64,000 bases of DNA, taken from the NCBI RefSeq assembly GCF_000426625.1, contig NZ_KE384548.1, positions 964,703 to 1,028,702 of the forward strand. Reading direction: 5' to 3'. Source of the stretch: Psychrilyobacter atlanticus DSM 19335 (lineage in GTDB: Bacteria; Fusobacteriota; Fusobacteriia; Fusobacteriales; Fusobacteriaceae). Each line of letters opens with the position of its first letter. Position 1 is the first letter of the stretch. The position numbers and the translations under genes are program-made. Under the pieces are notes generated by a model that was given only the letters and a program-made list of their open reading frames with translations, ran no database searches and had not been told where the DNA came from. Positions 35,446 through 45,343 of this stretch are shown here, in pieces.

Positions 35446-36192
35446 ATGAAAAATATGATAGTGGGGCTCAGTGGCTCCCAACGTGATTTTGATAATACAG
35501 GATTTATCAGGGATTATGTAAATAAACATTATTCCGACTCTATAATAAAGATTGGGGGAACCCCCATTGTTCTACCTTTAGCCGATGATGAAGAAACCAC
35601 CTCTAAATATATCGACCTCATAGATGGTTTAATTTTAACAGGAGGAGACGACGTTAACCCCCAATTATTCCAGGAGGAGTCCCTCCCGGAAACTCAGATC
35701 CCGGATCCTAAAAGAGATACTTTTGATATGCTTCTCATAAAGTATGCCATCCAGAAAAATATTCCAATCTTGGGAGTCTGCCGAGGGATGCAGCTTTTAA
35801 ATATATATTTTGGAGGATCCCTCTATCAAGATTTAAAATACAATAAAGAGGTCTATCTAAAACACCTTCAGGGTGAAAACAGCCCTCACATTCCTGTTCA
35901 TAAGGTTATTCCTGTGAAAGACTCATTTTTAAATAAGTTATTCACCGATGATCTATGGGTTAATTCATTTCATCATCAGAGTATCAAAGAGGTAGGAGAT
36001 AGCCTACAAATATCTGCTAAATCCAATGATAATGTTATCGAAGCCGTTGAATATATAGATGATAATCACTTTATATTGGGGGTTCAATGGCACCCTGAGA
36101 TGATGTATTCCCAAGGGGATAACGGAGATATGAAAAAGTTATTTCAATATTTTATGGATCGATTAAAGCAAAAAAAATTAAATAAAATTTAG
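35446..36192 (+). CDS. Gamma-glutamyl-gamma-aminobutyrate hydrolase family protein
   Basis: 248 aa class I glutamine amidotransferase-like hydrolase (PuuD/peptidase C26). LILTGGDDVNPQLF, nucleophile elbow ILGVCRGMQLLNIYFGG with the catalytic Cys, HHQSIKEVG and VQWHPEMMY with the catalytic His/Glu. Cleaves gamma-glutamyl bonds of small amines or peptides in the cytosol. Followed 10 bp later by a peptide-binding lipoprotein, suggesting uptake and hydrolysis of a gamma-glutamyl compound. Confidence 0.92.
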   Translation: MKNMIVGLSGSQRDFDNTGFIRDYVNKHYSDSIIKIGGTPIVLPLADDEETTSKYIDLIDGLILTGGDDVNPQLFQEESLPETQIPDPKRDTFDMLLIKYAIQKNIPILGVCRGMQLLNIYFGGSLYQDLKYNKEVYLKHLQGENSPHIPVHKVIPVKDSFLNKLFTDDLWVNSFHHQSIKEVGDSLQISAKSNDNVIEAVEYIDDNHFILGVQWHPEMMYSQGDNGDMKKLFQYFMDRLKQKKLNKI

Positions 36193-36202
36193 GAGGAATG
36201 AT

Positions 36203-37705
36203 ATGAAAAAAGTTATTTTTTTAATAGTTATAGGCCTGTGGATTGTTTCATGTGGAAAAAGCGAGGAAAATAAAAATGAAATAAAAGATACTCTGGTCTA
36301 TGCACAACTGAGTGAATCCAAGAGTTTGGACCCTCACGCTGTTACCGATCAGTATTCTCAAAGAGTTATAGCCAATATATATGACAGATTGGTAGAGGTA
36401 GATGAAAATATGAAGGTTGTCCCCAGTCTGGCTGAGTCTTGGAAAAATATAGATCCCCTTACAACTGTGTTTCATCTAAAGAAAGGTGTCCACTTTCGTA
36501 GCGGGAAAAAAGTTACAGCAGAAGATGTAAAGTTTTCTTTAGAGAGAGCCATGAAATCTCCTAAATTAGGAAGTTTATACTCTCTATTCGACAAGGTTGA
36601 TGTTATCGATAAAAATACTGTGTCTATCACCACTAAGAAGCCATTTGGACCTTTACTGTATCACCTGTCTCATAAATCAGCATCTATCCTCAACTCAGAG
36701 TTCGCAAAGACTCATAACCTCAATCAAGAGGCTGATGGTACTGGGGGATATTTTGTAGATTCTTGGAATATAGGAGACTATATCCTTTTGAAGAGGAATA
36801 CTAATTACTTTAAAGGTGAACCAAGTATTAAATACATAAAGATCAGAAGTATTCCAGAAGAAAACAGCAAAGTTATTGGTCTTGAGACAGGAGAGATAGA
36901 CATAGCAGCAGATTTAGAATCTATGTCTAGAAATACAGTCCTGGAAAATCCTAATTTAACCTTAGCAGAAACTAGCTCATACAGTGTCCAGTTTCTTGGA
37001 ATGAATGTAGAAAAACCTTTTTTAAAGGATATTAAGATCAGAAAAGCCATAGCTATGGCTATCGATAAAAAAACCATTATCGATACTATCCTCATGGGAG
37101 CTGTAAAGGATGCAAATAGTTTTCTTGCACCTGGTGTATTCGGATATTCAAAAGATGTAAATACATATCAATATAACCCTGAAGAAGCAAAAAAACTCAT
37201 AGCTCAATCTGGATATAAAGATATTGAACTTACTGTCCTTACTAGTAATAACACTACCAGAGCACAAATTTGTGAAGTAATCCAGGCTCAGTTAAAAGAG
37301 GTCGGAATCACATTAAATATAGAAGTTGTAGAATGGGGAGCTTTTTTATCTGACACTTCCACAGGAAAAGCAGAACTGTATATGCTTGGATGGTCTCCTT
37401 CTACAGGGGATGCTGATTATGGTTTAGTTCCTAATACCCACAGTAGTAACAAGGGGAGCGGGGGAAACAGAAGTTTCTATGAAAATAAAAAATTAGATAA
37501 AATTTTAGATGTTGCAAAGGAAGAGTTAGACTCAGATACAAGACTGGCACTCTACAAGGAAGCTCAGAAGATTATCAATACAGATGCTGCATTTTTCCCA
37601 ATCTACTATCAATTATCAAATGCTGGATTGAGTAAAAATGTTGTAGGATATGTCCAAACATCGGCAAACTATCCATATTTTTATAAGTTAAGTTTTAAAA
37701 AATAA
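36203..37705 (+). CDS. Peptide-type ABC substrate-binding lipoprotein
   Basis: 500 aa, family 5. Lipobox IGLWIVSCGKSEEN. HLKKGVHFRSGKKVTAEDVKFSLERAM near 90-116 and KIRKAIAMAIDKKTIIDTILMG near 280. No permease or ATPase genes accompany it, so it must share a transporter encoded elsewhere, perhaps the opp system. Co-transcribed with the C26 hydrolase. Confidence 0.92.
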   Translation: MKKVIFLIVIGLWIVSCGKSEENKNEIKDTLVYAQLSESKSLDPHAVTDQYSQRVIANIYDRLVEVDENMKVVPSLAESWKNIDPLTTVFHLKKGVHFRSGKKVTAEDVKFSLERAMKSPKLGSLYSLFDKVDVIDKNTVSITTKKPFGPLLYHLSHKSASILNSEFAKTHNLNQEADGTGGYFVDSWNIGDYILLKRNTNYFKGEPSIKYIKIRSIPEENSKVIGLETGEIDIAADLESMSRNTVLENPNLTLAETSSYSVQFLGMNVEKPFLKDIKIRKAIAMAIDKKTIIDTILMGAVKDANSFLAPGVFGYSKDVNTYQYNPEEAKKLIAQSGYKDIELTVLTSNNTTRAQICEVIQAQLKEVGITLNIEVVEWGAFLSDTSTGKAELYMLGWSPSTGDADYGLVPNTHSSNKGSGGNRSFYENKKLDKILDVAKEELDSDTRLALYKEAQKIINTDAAFFPIYYQLSNAGLSKNVVGYVQTSANYPYFYKLSFKK

Positions 37706-37719
37706 GAGTTTGTATAGAG

Positions 37720-37762
37720 AAAAGGTCTCCTGGCTGTGATATTCACAGGTAGGAGACCTTTT
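37720..37762. terminator. Bidirectional terminator
   Basis: AAAAGGTCTCCT / AGGAGACCTTTT stem with a 19-base partly paired loop, between converging genes. Confidence 0.88.
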
Positions 37763-37767
37763 TTCTT

Positions 37768-38778
37768 TTAAAATTTTTTTATTTCATTTTTCATAAATAG
37801 AAGTTCTATTTCTAACCCGACTTTATATAGTTTATTTTCTCCTCTATTTAATAAATCAACGATAAACTTAATTCCGTTTTTTTCAACTCTGTACCTTATT
37901 ATGTTTCCCAAAACAGCGCTTTCTATTATATTAGCTTTTACAGCTATAAAATTATCTTCAATATAGTTTCTGCCCTCCTCCCTGATATAGATAGATTCTG
38001 GCCTTATAGCCACAATATTTTTTTCTATTCTCCATTTGAAGATCGACTCTACTTCCTCTCTTTCAAAAATATTATAGTTCCCAATAAATCTTACTACAAA
38101 CTCACTCACAGGGTGGGTATAAACTTCTTCTGGAGTTCCAATTTGTGCAAATTTGCCTTCTTCCATAATAAAAACCCTGTCTGATATAGTCAACGCTTCC
38201 TCTTGGTCATGGGTTACAAAAATAGTAGTTATTCCTAATTTTCTTTGTATCTCCGAAATTTTTTCCCTTAGATTTTTTCTTATTTTAGCATCTAATGCTG
38301 AAAGAGGTTCGTCCAATAAGATTATTTTTGGTTCCATAATAAGAGTTCTAGCTAGGGCTACTCTCTGCTTTTGACCTCCTGAAAGTTCATGTGGATAGTA
38401 GTCTTCCCGTTCATTTAACTCTACCATACTTAAATACTTTTTTACTTTTTCTTCTATATTATCTTGCCTTTTTATTTTTAAGCCAAAAGCTACATTTTCT
38501 TTTACTGTCATATTAGGAAAAAGAGCATAATTTTGGAATACCATTCCTATTTCCCTGTCTTTAGGAGCCGTATTATTTATAACTTTTCCATTCATGATTA
38601 TCTCTCCGCCATTACTTTCATTCAACCCAGCTATACACCTTAAAAGTGTACTTTTCCCACAACCTGAAGGCCCTAAAAGAGTTATAAACTCACCTTTTTT
38701 TATATCAAGATTTACATTTTTAAAAACACTTATATCTCCATATTGTTTTGAAAGGTTTCTAACTTTTATAAAAGACAT
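37768..38778 (-). CDS. ABC importer ATPase (PotA/PhnT type)
   Basis: 336 aa. Walker A GPSGCGKSTLLRC, Q-loop MVFQNYALFPNMTV, signature LSGGQKQRVALARTL, Walker B ILLDEPLSALD, then a TOBE-like C-terminal domain (VAIRPESIYI). Typical of spermidine, iron or phosphonate importers. Last gene of the five-gene transport operon that starts at 42366. Confidence 0.93.
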   Translation of the reverse strand: MSFIKVRNLSKQYGDISVFKNVNLDIKKGEFITLLGPSGCGKSTLLRCIAGLNESNGGEIIMNGKVINNTAPKDREIGMVFQNYALFPNMTVKENVAFGLKIKRQDNIEEKVKKYLSMVELNEREDYYPHELSGGQKQRVALARTLIMEPKIILLDEPLSALDAKIRKNLREKISEIQRKLGITTIFVTHDQEEALTISDRVFIMEEGKFAQIGTPEEVYTHPVSEFVVRFIGNYNIFEREEVESIFKWRIEKNIVAIRPESIYIREEGRNYIEDNFIAVKANIIESAVLGNIIRYRVEKNGIKFIVDLLNRGENKLYKVGLEIELLFMKNEIKKF

Positions 38779-38781
38779 ATT

Positions 38782-39576
38782 TTATTTCTCCTTTTTTATT
38801 ATATTATTTAATTTAAATGCTCCTACCGTTGTAATCAGTATAAATAGAAAATATGTTATTACTATTGCCCCTGTAAAATGACCACTCTTTCCCTTCATAT
38901 TAAAAAGATATACCTGTATTGTCTCGTATGACCCTCCTGCAAGCATGTTTGAATATAGAAATTCTCCAAATACTAGAGAAAAGGAGAGTAATAGAGCTGC
39001 GATAAAACCTTTATTTAAATTTGGGATTATTACCATTTTAAATCCTTGAAAGTTTGATGCTCCTAGCATATTAGCTGCCTCAATCAGTTCCCTTATATTT
39101 ATTCCTTCTAAACTATTCTTTATTCCTCTATATAAAAATGGAAATATCAATGTAAAATGAGCCCCTATAAGGATCCATTTAGTTCCTACCAAAATTAAAG
39201 GGCCACTAGAATAAATCTTTAGAAATCCTACTACCATCACAACTCCAGGAACGGTAAATGGAATTATAGAAAGAATATCCATAACCTTCAACCATTTTGG
39301 AAAATAATAATACACAACAAGTACCGCCGGAACAGTTATCAATGTGCTTATAGATAGCGACATCATACTTATATTTATACTCCTTCCCAATGCCTCTAAA
39401 AATCTTTTTTCTGAAAAAAGATCCCCATACCACTTAAAAGTTATTCCGTCTGGAACTATCGTTGCTCCCCAGGTAGTGCTAAGGGAATAAGCTAATGTAG
39501 CTATAAGGGGTATAAATAAAATCATCAATAGTCCCCATGAAATTATAAGATGTTTTCTAGCACTACTTCTTTCCAT
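38782..39576 (-). CDS. ABC importer permease (second subunit)
   Basis: 264 aa, six membrane segments, EAA loop ELIEAANMLGASNFQGFKMVIIPNLNKG. Resembles PotC/PhnV-type permeases. Overlaps the other permease gene by 14 bp and lies 3 bp before the ATPase gene. Confidence 0.92.
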   Translation of the reverse strand: MERSSARKHLIISWGLLMILFIPLIATLAYSLSTTWGATIVPDGITFKWYGDLFSEKRFLEALGRSINISMMSLSISTLITVPAVLVVYYYFPKWLKVMDILSIIPFTVPGVVMVVGFLKIYSSGPLILVGTKWILIGAHFTLIFPFLYRGIKNSLEGINIRELIEAANMLGASNFQGFKMVIIPNLNKGFIAALLLSFSLVFGEFLYSNMLAGGSYETIQVYLFNMKGKSGHFTGAIVITYFLFILITTVGAFKLNNIIKKEK

Positions 39577-40465
39577 TTCTCCCCCTTCCCCTTTTTATAA
39601 GAAGCTCATTTACTGTAATTATAAAAGTTAAAATCAATGTCATCACCATTGCCAGAGCACCTGCCAAATTTGGTTTTAAAAATATATCTCCCGAAACTAA
39701 ACTACCTATCCTAATAGGGATAACATTGTAGTTAGATAACACCAACCCATAGGTCGTAGCGTATGCCCCCATTGCATTTGCAAATAACAGGACCCCAGTT
39801 CCTAGTACACTAGGAAGTAATACAGGCAGTGCAACTTTTCTCCAAAACTCTAGTTTCGTTGCCCCTAGGATAGTCGCGGCTTCATACCACTCCTCTTTAA
39901 TCATATCAAAACTTGGATATAGTAGGAGGATTCCTAGAGATATTTGAAAGTATATATATACCAAAGTCAACCCTGCTTTAGAATATATATCAAAACCATC
40001 TACTACCCCTCCCTTTCTTAAAATAATTGTCAAAATCCCATTGGTTCCCAATAAAACTATAAATGCAAATGCTAGTGGTAATCCTGAAAAATTAGATGTC
40101 ATATTGGACAACAGGAGGATTCTTTTTCTCACTTTTTCATTCAATTTACTGATAGAGTAAGCTCCTTGAAAAGCAATTATCAGACCAATAATTGTTGAAT
40201 AAAAGGATATCTCTAAACTGTTTACTATACTTTGTCTGAACAATTTACTCTTAAATATATATACATAGTTATAAAAGGAGTAAGTAGACACACCATCCTG
40301 CCTTAAACTCCCCTCTACAACTGTTAAAAGCGGAAGTATCTGGAACATAACTACCATCAAAATAAAAGGGATAAGTAAAGTTATTGCACCGTATTTTCCA
40401 CTTTTTCTTTTTTTATTTACTCGATACCATGCATGATTTCCTTTTAAAATAGCTCCCTGCTCCAC
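39563..40465 (-). CDS. ABC importer permease (first subunit)
   Basis: 300 aa, GTG start immediately after the stop codon of the phosphatase-like gene. Six membrane segments after a basic N-terminus, EAA loop YEAATILGATKLEFWRKVALPVLLPSVLG. PotB/PhnU type. Confidence 0.92.
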   Translation of the reverse strand: MEQGAILKGNHAWYRVNKKRKSGKYGAITLLIPFILMVVMFQILPLLTVVEGSLRQDGVSTYSFYNYVYIFKSKLFRQSIVNSLEISFYSTIIGLIIAFQGAYSISKLNEKVRKRILLLSNMTSNFSGLPLAFAFIVLLGTNGILTIILRKGGVVDGFDIYSKAGLTLVYIYFQISLGILLLYPSFDMIKEEWYEAATILGATKLEFWRKVALPVLLPSVLGTGVLLFANAMGAYATTYGLVLSNYNVIPIRIGSLVSGDIFLKPNLAGALAMVMTLILTFIITVNELLIKRGRGRNGKK

Positions 40466-41287
40466 CTACATCTCTCCTTCTAAAAAAAGTGTTTCTACCT
40501 CTGGCATCTTTGCTCCTTGTCTTACTCCTAACGTCCTACAGATAATCGGAGCTATATGCAGTTGCGATAGTTCTTTTTTATCTATCAAGTTGAAGCAATT
40601 TCCAATAAACCATAGAGGGACCTCCCTCTCCTTTTTAGAGATACTCCCATGGGTTTTATCAGCATTCATTCCATGATCTGCTGTAACTATAATTTGATAT
40701 TTTTGATCGATCCAAAGTGGTAGCCATTCTCCAAGAATTTTATCTATGTTTCTAGCACTATTTCTATACTCTATACTGTCTTCACCATATTTATGGCCAC
40801 AATCATCTACATTCATTGAATGCACCAATAAAAAATGAGGATCATACTTTTTTCTTATCCACTCCCCATCAATAAAAAGATGGCTATCAGGGTAGTTATC
40901 TTCACAGTAAAACCTTCCATACTGTATATTTTTCCCTGCATCTTCCGTATACATCTCCTTATTTTTGTCAAAAGGAGTTGTATTATACAGCTCACTCATC
41001 CAATAATAAGAGGCAGCACCTGTTCTAAGTCCATTGTTTTTCACTATTGAAAATATATTTTCTTCTTTTGAAAGCCTATTTATTTGATTATTAACCACCC
41101 CATGTTCTATGGGAATTACCCCGGTTAAAATTGTTTCGTAGAGAGGCCTAGATAAAGTTGGCAGCTCTGCCTTAACTTTATAGAAATTAGCTTTTCCAGC
41201 TTCTTCTAACGCTTTCATATATCCCATCTCTTTGGAAGTATCATAGTTTAATCCATCGACCATTACTAAAATTAATTTTTCTTTCAT
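40466..41287 (-). CDS. Alkaline phosphatase superfamily phosphodiesterase/phosphatase
   Basis: 273 aa, no signal peptide, so cytosolic. Superfamily metal motifs are complete: LVMVDGLNYD, the nucleophile region LPTLSRPLYETILTG (Ser in place of Thr), MNVDDCGHKYG, VTADHGM and KTHGS. Related to nucleotide pyrophosphatase/phosphonoacetate hydrolase-type enzymes. Embedded between binding-protein and permease genes, it probably attacks the imported ligand, which should then be a phosphoester or phosphonate. Substrate unknown. Confidence 0.88.
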   Translation of the reverse strand: MKEKLILVMVDGLNYDTSKEMGYMKALEEAGKANFYKVKAELPTLSRPLYETILTGVIPIEHGVVNNQINRLSKEENIFSIVKNNGLRTGAASYYWMSELYNTTPFDKNKEMYTEDAGKNIQYGRFYCEDNYPDSHLFIDGEWIRKKYDPHFLLVHSMNVDDCGHKYGEDSIEYRNSARNIDKILGEWLPLWIDQKYQIIVTADHGMNADKTHGSISKKEREVPLWFIGNCFNLIDKKELSQLHIAPIICRTLGVRQGAKMPEVETLFLEGEM

Positions 41288-41295
41288 AGCTCCCC

Positions 41296-42366
41296 CTATC
41301 TTCTAAAATACAATACTTCTTCTTGCCATTTTAGTGGGATCTCTCCTGCTGTTTTTGCCCAAACACCAAAATCTTTTATAGGTTTTACATTTTTATATTG
41401 CTCATTTGGTAAAAGCATAGATTTTACATCTTCAGGGAGTTTTATATCTCTTATAGGCTTAGCATACCCTCTCGCTAGATTAATCTGACCCTTATCACTA
41501 AAGATATATTCTCTTGCTAATTTAGCAGCATTTGGATGTTTGGCATATCTATTTATTATAGTAGTGTATCCACTTATAAATGATCCATCTTGAGGAATCA
41601 GCACTTCAAATTTATCTTTATCCAATAAATCTCTATATGATAATGCATTAAAATCCCATAGAAGTCCTACCTCTACTTCACCTTTTTCTAAATTAGCTAT
41701 ACTTGGGTCATTTAATGCTAACCTCTTATCTTTTGCAATCTCTTTAAAATAATTGTAACCTGGTTCGATATTCCCTTCACTGCCTCCCATAGCAATAGAT
41801 GCCGCTAGAAGAGCAGCGTTTGCCTGTGTTGCAGATCCCACATTTCCTATAGAAACTCTTTGTTTCCCTTCTCTAAGGTCTTTCCAACTCCTTGGAATTT
41901 CATCTACCAGATCTTTATTGACAATAAAAGCAATAGTCCCAGTGTATGCTAAAGCCCAGTGTCCATCTTTATCCTTTGCCCATTCTGGAATTTCATCCCA
42001 TGTAGTTGGTTTATAACTTTGAGTTACCCCTTCTGCTCTTGCTATTCCGCCAAATTCAAAACCTACATCTCCAATATCAGCACTGGCTTGTTCCTTTTCC
42101 GCTTTAAATTTTGCCACTTCTTGAGCACTAGACATATCTGTATCTACATGATCCAATCCATATATTTCATTTATGTCTTCCCATGTTTCCTTCCAGTTTG
42201 CCCAGCTATCTGGCATTCCTACACTGTTTATTTGTCCCTCTTGTTTAGCAGCTACAATCAATTCATCTAAAGTTAATTTTTTTTCATTATTCCCTTCTAT
42301 CACTTTTTTTTCTCCACAACTTATCAATGTTAATCCTATCAGAATACTTAAAAATATTTTTTTCAT
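41296..42366 (-). CDS. ABC substrate-binding lipoprotein (family 1/2-aminoethylphosphonate type)
   Basis: 356 aa. Lipobox IGLTLISCGEKK. Iron/polyamine/phosphonate-type fold: ALAYTGTIAFIVNKDLVDEIPRSWKDL, RVSIGNVGSATQANAALLAA, and GLLWDFNALSYRD. Captures the ligand for the two permeases downstream. First transporter gene; the PHP gene lies 15 bp upstream on the same message. Confidence 0.9.
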   Translation of the reverse strand: MKKIFLSILIGLTLISCGEKKVIEGNNEKKLTLDELIVAAKQEGQINSVGMPDSWANWKETWEDINEIYGLDHVDTDMSSAQEVAKFKAEKEQASADIGDVGFEFGGIARAEGVTQSYKPTTWDEIPEWAKDKDGHWALAYTGTIAFIVNKDLVDEIPRSWKDLREGKQRVSIGNVGSATQANAALLAASIAMGGSEGNIEPGYNYFKEIAKDKRLALNDPSIANLEKGEVEVGLLWDFNALSYRDLLDKDKFEVLIPQDGSFISGYTTIINRYAKHPNAAKLAREYIFSDKGQINLARGYAKPIRDIKLPEDVKSMLLPNEQYKNVKPIKDFGVWAKTAGEIPLKWQEEVLYFRR

Positions 42367-42381
42367 CTCATCCTCCTACTC

Positions 42382-43209
42382 TTAATTTATTTTTTTAAAT
42401 TGAACCTGTTTTTTATTAAAAATACTATAACTATTAAATCCACAATTTTTTAACAATTTACATGCTTTATCCAGACCTTCACCTATATCCTCACTCCTAT
42501 GAGCGTCACTCCCAAGAGTAATTATCTTTCCACCCAGCTCACTATACCTTCTAAGAATATACTCATTAGGAGTTGAATCACTACCACCATATCTATACCC
42601 TGAGGTATTTATTTCTAGACCCATTTCTTTTCTTATTAATACTTTTAGTATTTTATCTATTGCTTCTCCATGTACCGGATAATTTATTTTTCTATGATCT
42701 TTAAAATATTTCTTTCCATACCTTTTTACAAAATCTAGGTGTCCACATACTGAAACCCCATTAAATGCCCTTATATTTTTATATACTTCGTCAAAGTAAA
42801 GCTTATGAGATTCATCTTTAGTTTTTTCAGAGAAAAATTCATCTTTATCTAACTCTTTTTTTTCTACACAATGTGTTGAACCTATTATAAAATCTAATTC
42901 TTTTGAAGAGAGAATTTCATTTAAAAATTTATCATCCTTGAGATGTGGCTGCAATCCTAGTTCTAGACCTATTTTTATCTCTAATCGCCCTTTATATTTG
43001 TCTCTATATTCTTTTAAAATTTCTATATACCTTTTAAAATTTAGATCAAACATTTTTTTATTTCCAGGGTAATCCAAATCTAGATGATCAGTAATAGCTA
43101 CCTCTTTCAACCCTTTTTTTATAGCGCTCTCAAATATTAGTTCCAACTTCTCCTCACAGTCTCCTGAAAATTCACTATGTATATGATAATCACTTCGACA
43201 CATCTTCAT
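42382..43209 (-). CDS. PHP-domain histidinol-phosphatase-like protein
   Basis: 275 aa trimetal phosphoesterase. DYHIHSEFSGD, AITDHLDLD, GSTHCVE, CGHLDFVKRYGKKYF and LGSDAHRSEDIG are the PHP motifs. Annotated as HisK-type histidinol phosphatase in many genomes, but no his genes are near; as leader of a phospho-ligand import operon it may remove phosphate from the product of the alkaline-phosphatase-like enzyme. An extended -10 (minus, TGGTAAACT) lies upstream near 43240. Confidence 0.87.
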   Translation of the reverse strand: MKMCRSDYHIHSEFSGDCEEKLELIFESAIKKGLKEVAITDHLDLDYPGNKKMFDLNFKRYIEILKEYRDKYKGRLEIKIGLELGLQPHLKDDKFLNEILSSKELDFIIGSTHCVEKKELDKDEFFSEKTKDESHKLYFDEVYKNIRAFNGVSVCGHLDFVKRYGKKYFKDHRKINYPVHGEAIDKILKVLIRKEMGLEINTSGYRYGGSDSTPNEYILRRYSELGGKIITLGSDAHRSEDIGEGLDKACKLLKNCGFNSYSIFNKKQVQFKKIN

Positions 43210-43326
43210 ACCCCCCTCTAATAATTTAAGGTTAGTTTACCACTCAGTTGTATTTTTCATATGAATTTTATGTAAATATAAAGTAAAAACCTACTAAAAA
43301 TACATGTTTTTTTGTTAAAAGGTAAG

Positions 43327-43356
43327 TTGACAACTATAGTTAAAATATGTTAAAAA
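43327..43356 (+). promoter_or_regulatory. htpG promoter
   Basis: TTGACA (43327-43332), 18-bp spacer, TAAAAA (43351-43356) with extended TGT. Confidence 0.6.
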
Positions 43357-43360
43357 TTAA

Positions 43361-43387
43361 TTAGCACACTAGAACAACGAGTGCTAA
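43361..43387. promoter_or_regulatory. CIRCE operator (HrcA site)
   Basis: TTAGCACAC-N9-GAGTGCTAA; consensus TTAGCACTC-N9-GAGTGCTAA, one mismatch. Overlaps the expected start of transcription, 22 bp before the htpG ATG. Confidence 0.9.
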
Positions 43388-43408
43388 TTAATTTTAGGAG
43401 GATTTACT

Positions 43409-45334
43409 ATGCATAAAGAAACATTAAATTTTCAAACTGAAACTAAAGAACTATTGAACCTAATGATCCATTCTATCTACACACACAAAGAAATTTTTTT
43501 AAGAGAGTTAATCTCCAATGCCAGTGATGCCTTGGACAAACTAAAATTTAAAGCCCTTACAGATCAAAATATATTAAAAGATGACAATGAATTTAAGATA
43601 GAGATATTTATAAATAAAGAAAAAAACACCATTACTATCAAGGATAACGGTATTGGAATGACCCATGAAGAGGTTATCTCAAATATCGGTACCATAGCTA
43701 AATCAGGGTCTCGTGCATTTACAGAGGCTATGAAAGAAGCAAAAAATAATAAAGATGACCTGTCTATCATAGGACAATTCGGAGTAGGTTTCTATTCATC
43801 ATTTATGATAGCCAACAAGATAACTCTTAAGACTAAAAGTCCCGATTCTGAGACAGGAGTTAAATGGGTATCTACAGGTGAAGGTAGTTTTACCATAGAG
43901 GATACTAAAAAATCTGACAGGGGAACAGAGATCATCCTTCATCTCAGAGAGGAAGAGAACAAAGAGGATTCTAATGCAGAATATTTAGAGGAATACAAGA
44001 TCAAAGAATTAATCCAAAAATATTCTGACTATGTAAGATACCCGATCTTACTTGAAGTAACTAAAACTGTTGAAAACGAAGAAACTAAGGAAAAAACAGT
44101 AACAGTGGAACAGGAAAAGATAAACTCCCAGACTCCTCTATGGAAAAAATCTAAAACTGAGATTACAGAAGAGGAATACAATGAATTTTATCAGGGTAAA
44201 TTCCACGACTGGACAAATCCATTAAAAACTATCCATTTTAAGGTGGAAGGAAATCTAGATTATTCGGCGTTGCTATATATCCCATCTAAAACTCCTATGG
44301 ATTTTTATTCTAAAGAGTTTGAAAAAGGACTTCAGTTATACAGTAAAAATGTATTTATCATGGAAAAATGTAAGGAATTGATTCCTGATCACTTTAGGTT
44401 TATCAAGGGACTGGTAGATTCACCGGATCTTTCTCTAAATATATCCCGTGAGATCTTACAACAGAACAGACAGTTAGGAATAATCGCTAAAAACCTAGAG
44501 AAAAAGATACAAAGGGAATTAGAAAAGATGTTAAAAACTGATAAAGATGAGTATATTAAATTCTGGAATGAATTTGGTATAAATATCAAGGGTGGAATCT
44601 ATGAAAATTTTGGTAGATATAAAGATACATTAAAAAATCTTTTAATCTTTAATACTACAAAAGACGAAAATATGACTACTCTGACAGAATATAAGGAAAG
44701 AATGCCTGAAGATCAAAAACATATCTATTATGTTTCTGGAGATAACATCAAAAGTCTAGAAAAAATGCCTCAATTAGAGGGAATTAAAGCCAAAGGATGG
44801 GAAGTTTTATACTTTACCGATAAGATAGATGAATTTGCCATCAAATCTTTAGGAAACTTTGAAGATATTACATTTAAATCTATCCACGAAGCTAATGAAG
44901 AACTCTCTAGTGATGACGATAAAAAGATGTTAGATGAGGTAGAAAAGGATAACTCCGATCTATTTGCTAAAATTAAGGAAGCTTTAGGAGAAAAAGTTTC
45001 AAAAGTCAGACCTACTACTAGACTTAAATCCAGTGCTGTCTGCCTTGTGAGCGGTACAGACGGGATCTCATTTGAGATGGAAAAGTTGATGGCTGAAATG
45101 CCTGGGGACAATCCTATGGGTGGAATCAAAGCTGAGAGAATTTTAGAGATAAATTCCAACCATGAGTTATTTAAGGCCCTAATTAAAGTCAATGAAATAC
45201 ACCCCGAAAATTTAAATAAGTATGCAGAAGTATTATATTCTCAGGCTTTACTTATAGAAGGATTCCAATTAGAAGATCCTATAGAATTTGCCAACAATAT
45301 GACCGATCTGTTAATAAAAGCATCTAAAAACTAG
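43409..45334 (+). CDS. htpG: Chaperone HtpG (Hsp90)
   Basis: 641 aa. ATP-binding GHKL motifs IFLRELISNASDALDKLK, DNGIGMTHEE, SGSRAF, GQFGVGFYSSFM; middle domain with SPDLSLNISREILQQN; C-terminal dimerisation domain. Slightly longer than E. coli HtpG (624). Cytosolic chaperone. Single gene under a CIRCE operator. Confidence 0.97.
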   Translation: MHKETLNFQTETKELLNLMIHSIYTHKEIFLRELISNASDALDKLKFKALTDQNILKDDNEFKIEIFINKEKNTITIKDNGIGMTHEEVISNIGTIAKSGSRAFTEAMKEAKNNKDDLSIIGQFGVGFYSSFMIANKITLKTKSPDSETGVKWVSTGEGSFTIEDTKKSDRGTEIILHLREEENKEDSNAEYLEEYKIKELIQKYSDYVRYPILLEVTKTVENEETKEKTVTVEQEKINSQTPLWKKSKTEITEEEYNEFYQGKFHDWTNPLKTIHFKVEGNLDYSALLYIPSKTPMDFYSKEFEKGLQLYSKNVFIMEKCKELIPDHFRFIKGLVDSPDLSLNISREILQQNRQLGIIAKNLEKKIQRELEKMLKTDKDEYIKFWNEFGINIKGGIYENFGRYKDTLKNLLIFNTTKDENMTTLTEYKERMPEDQKHIYYVSGDNIKSLEKMPQLEGIKAKGWEVLYFTDKIDEFAIKSLGNFEDITFKSIHEANEELSSDDDKKMLDEVEKDNSDLFAKIKEALGEKVSKVRPTTRLKSSAVCLVSGTDGISFEMEKLMAEMPGDNPMGGIKAERILEINSNHELFKALIKVNEIHPENLNKYAEVLYSQALLIEGFQLEDPIEFANNMTDLLIKASKN

Positions 45335-45343
45335 AAATAAATT

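Noticed and set aside
40466-41287. Secreted alkaline phosphatase
   Set aside because: No signal peptide or membrane anchor; gene starts directly with the metal motif strand.
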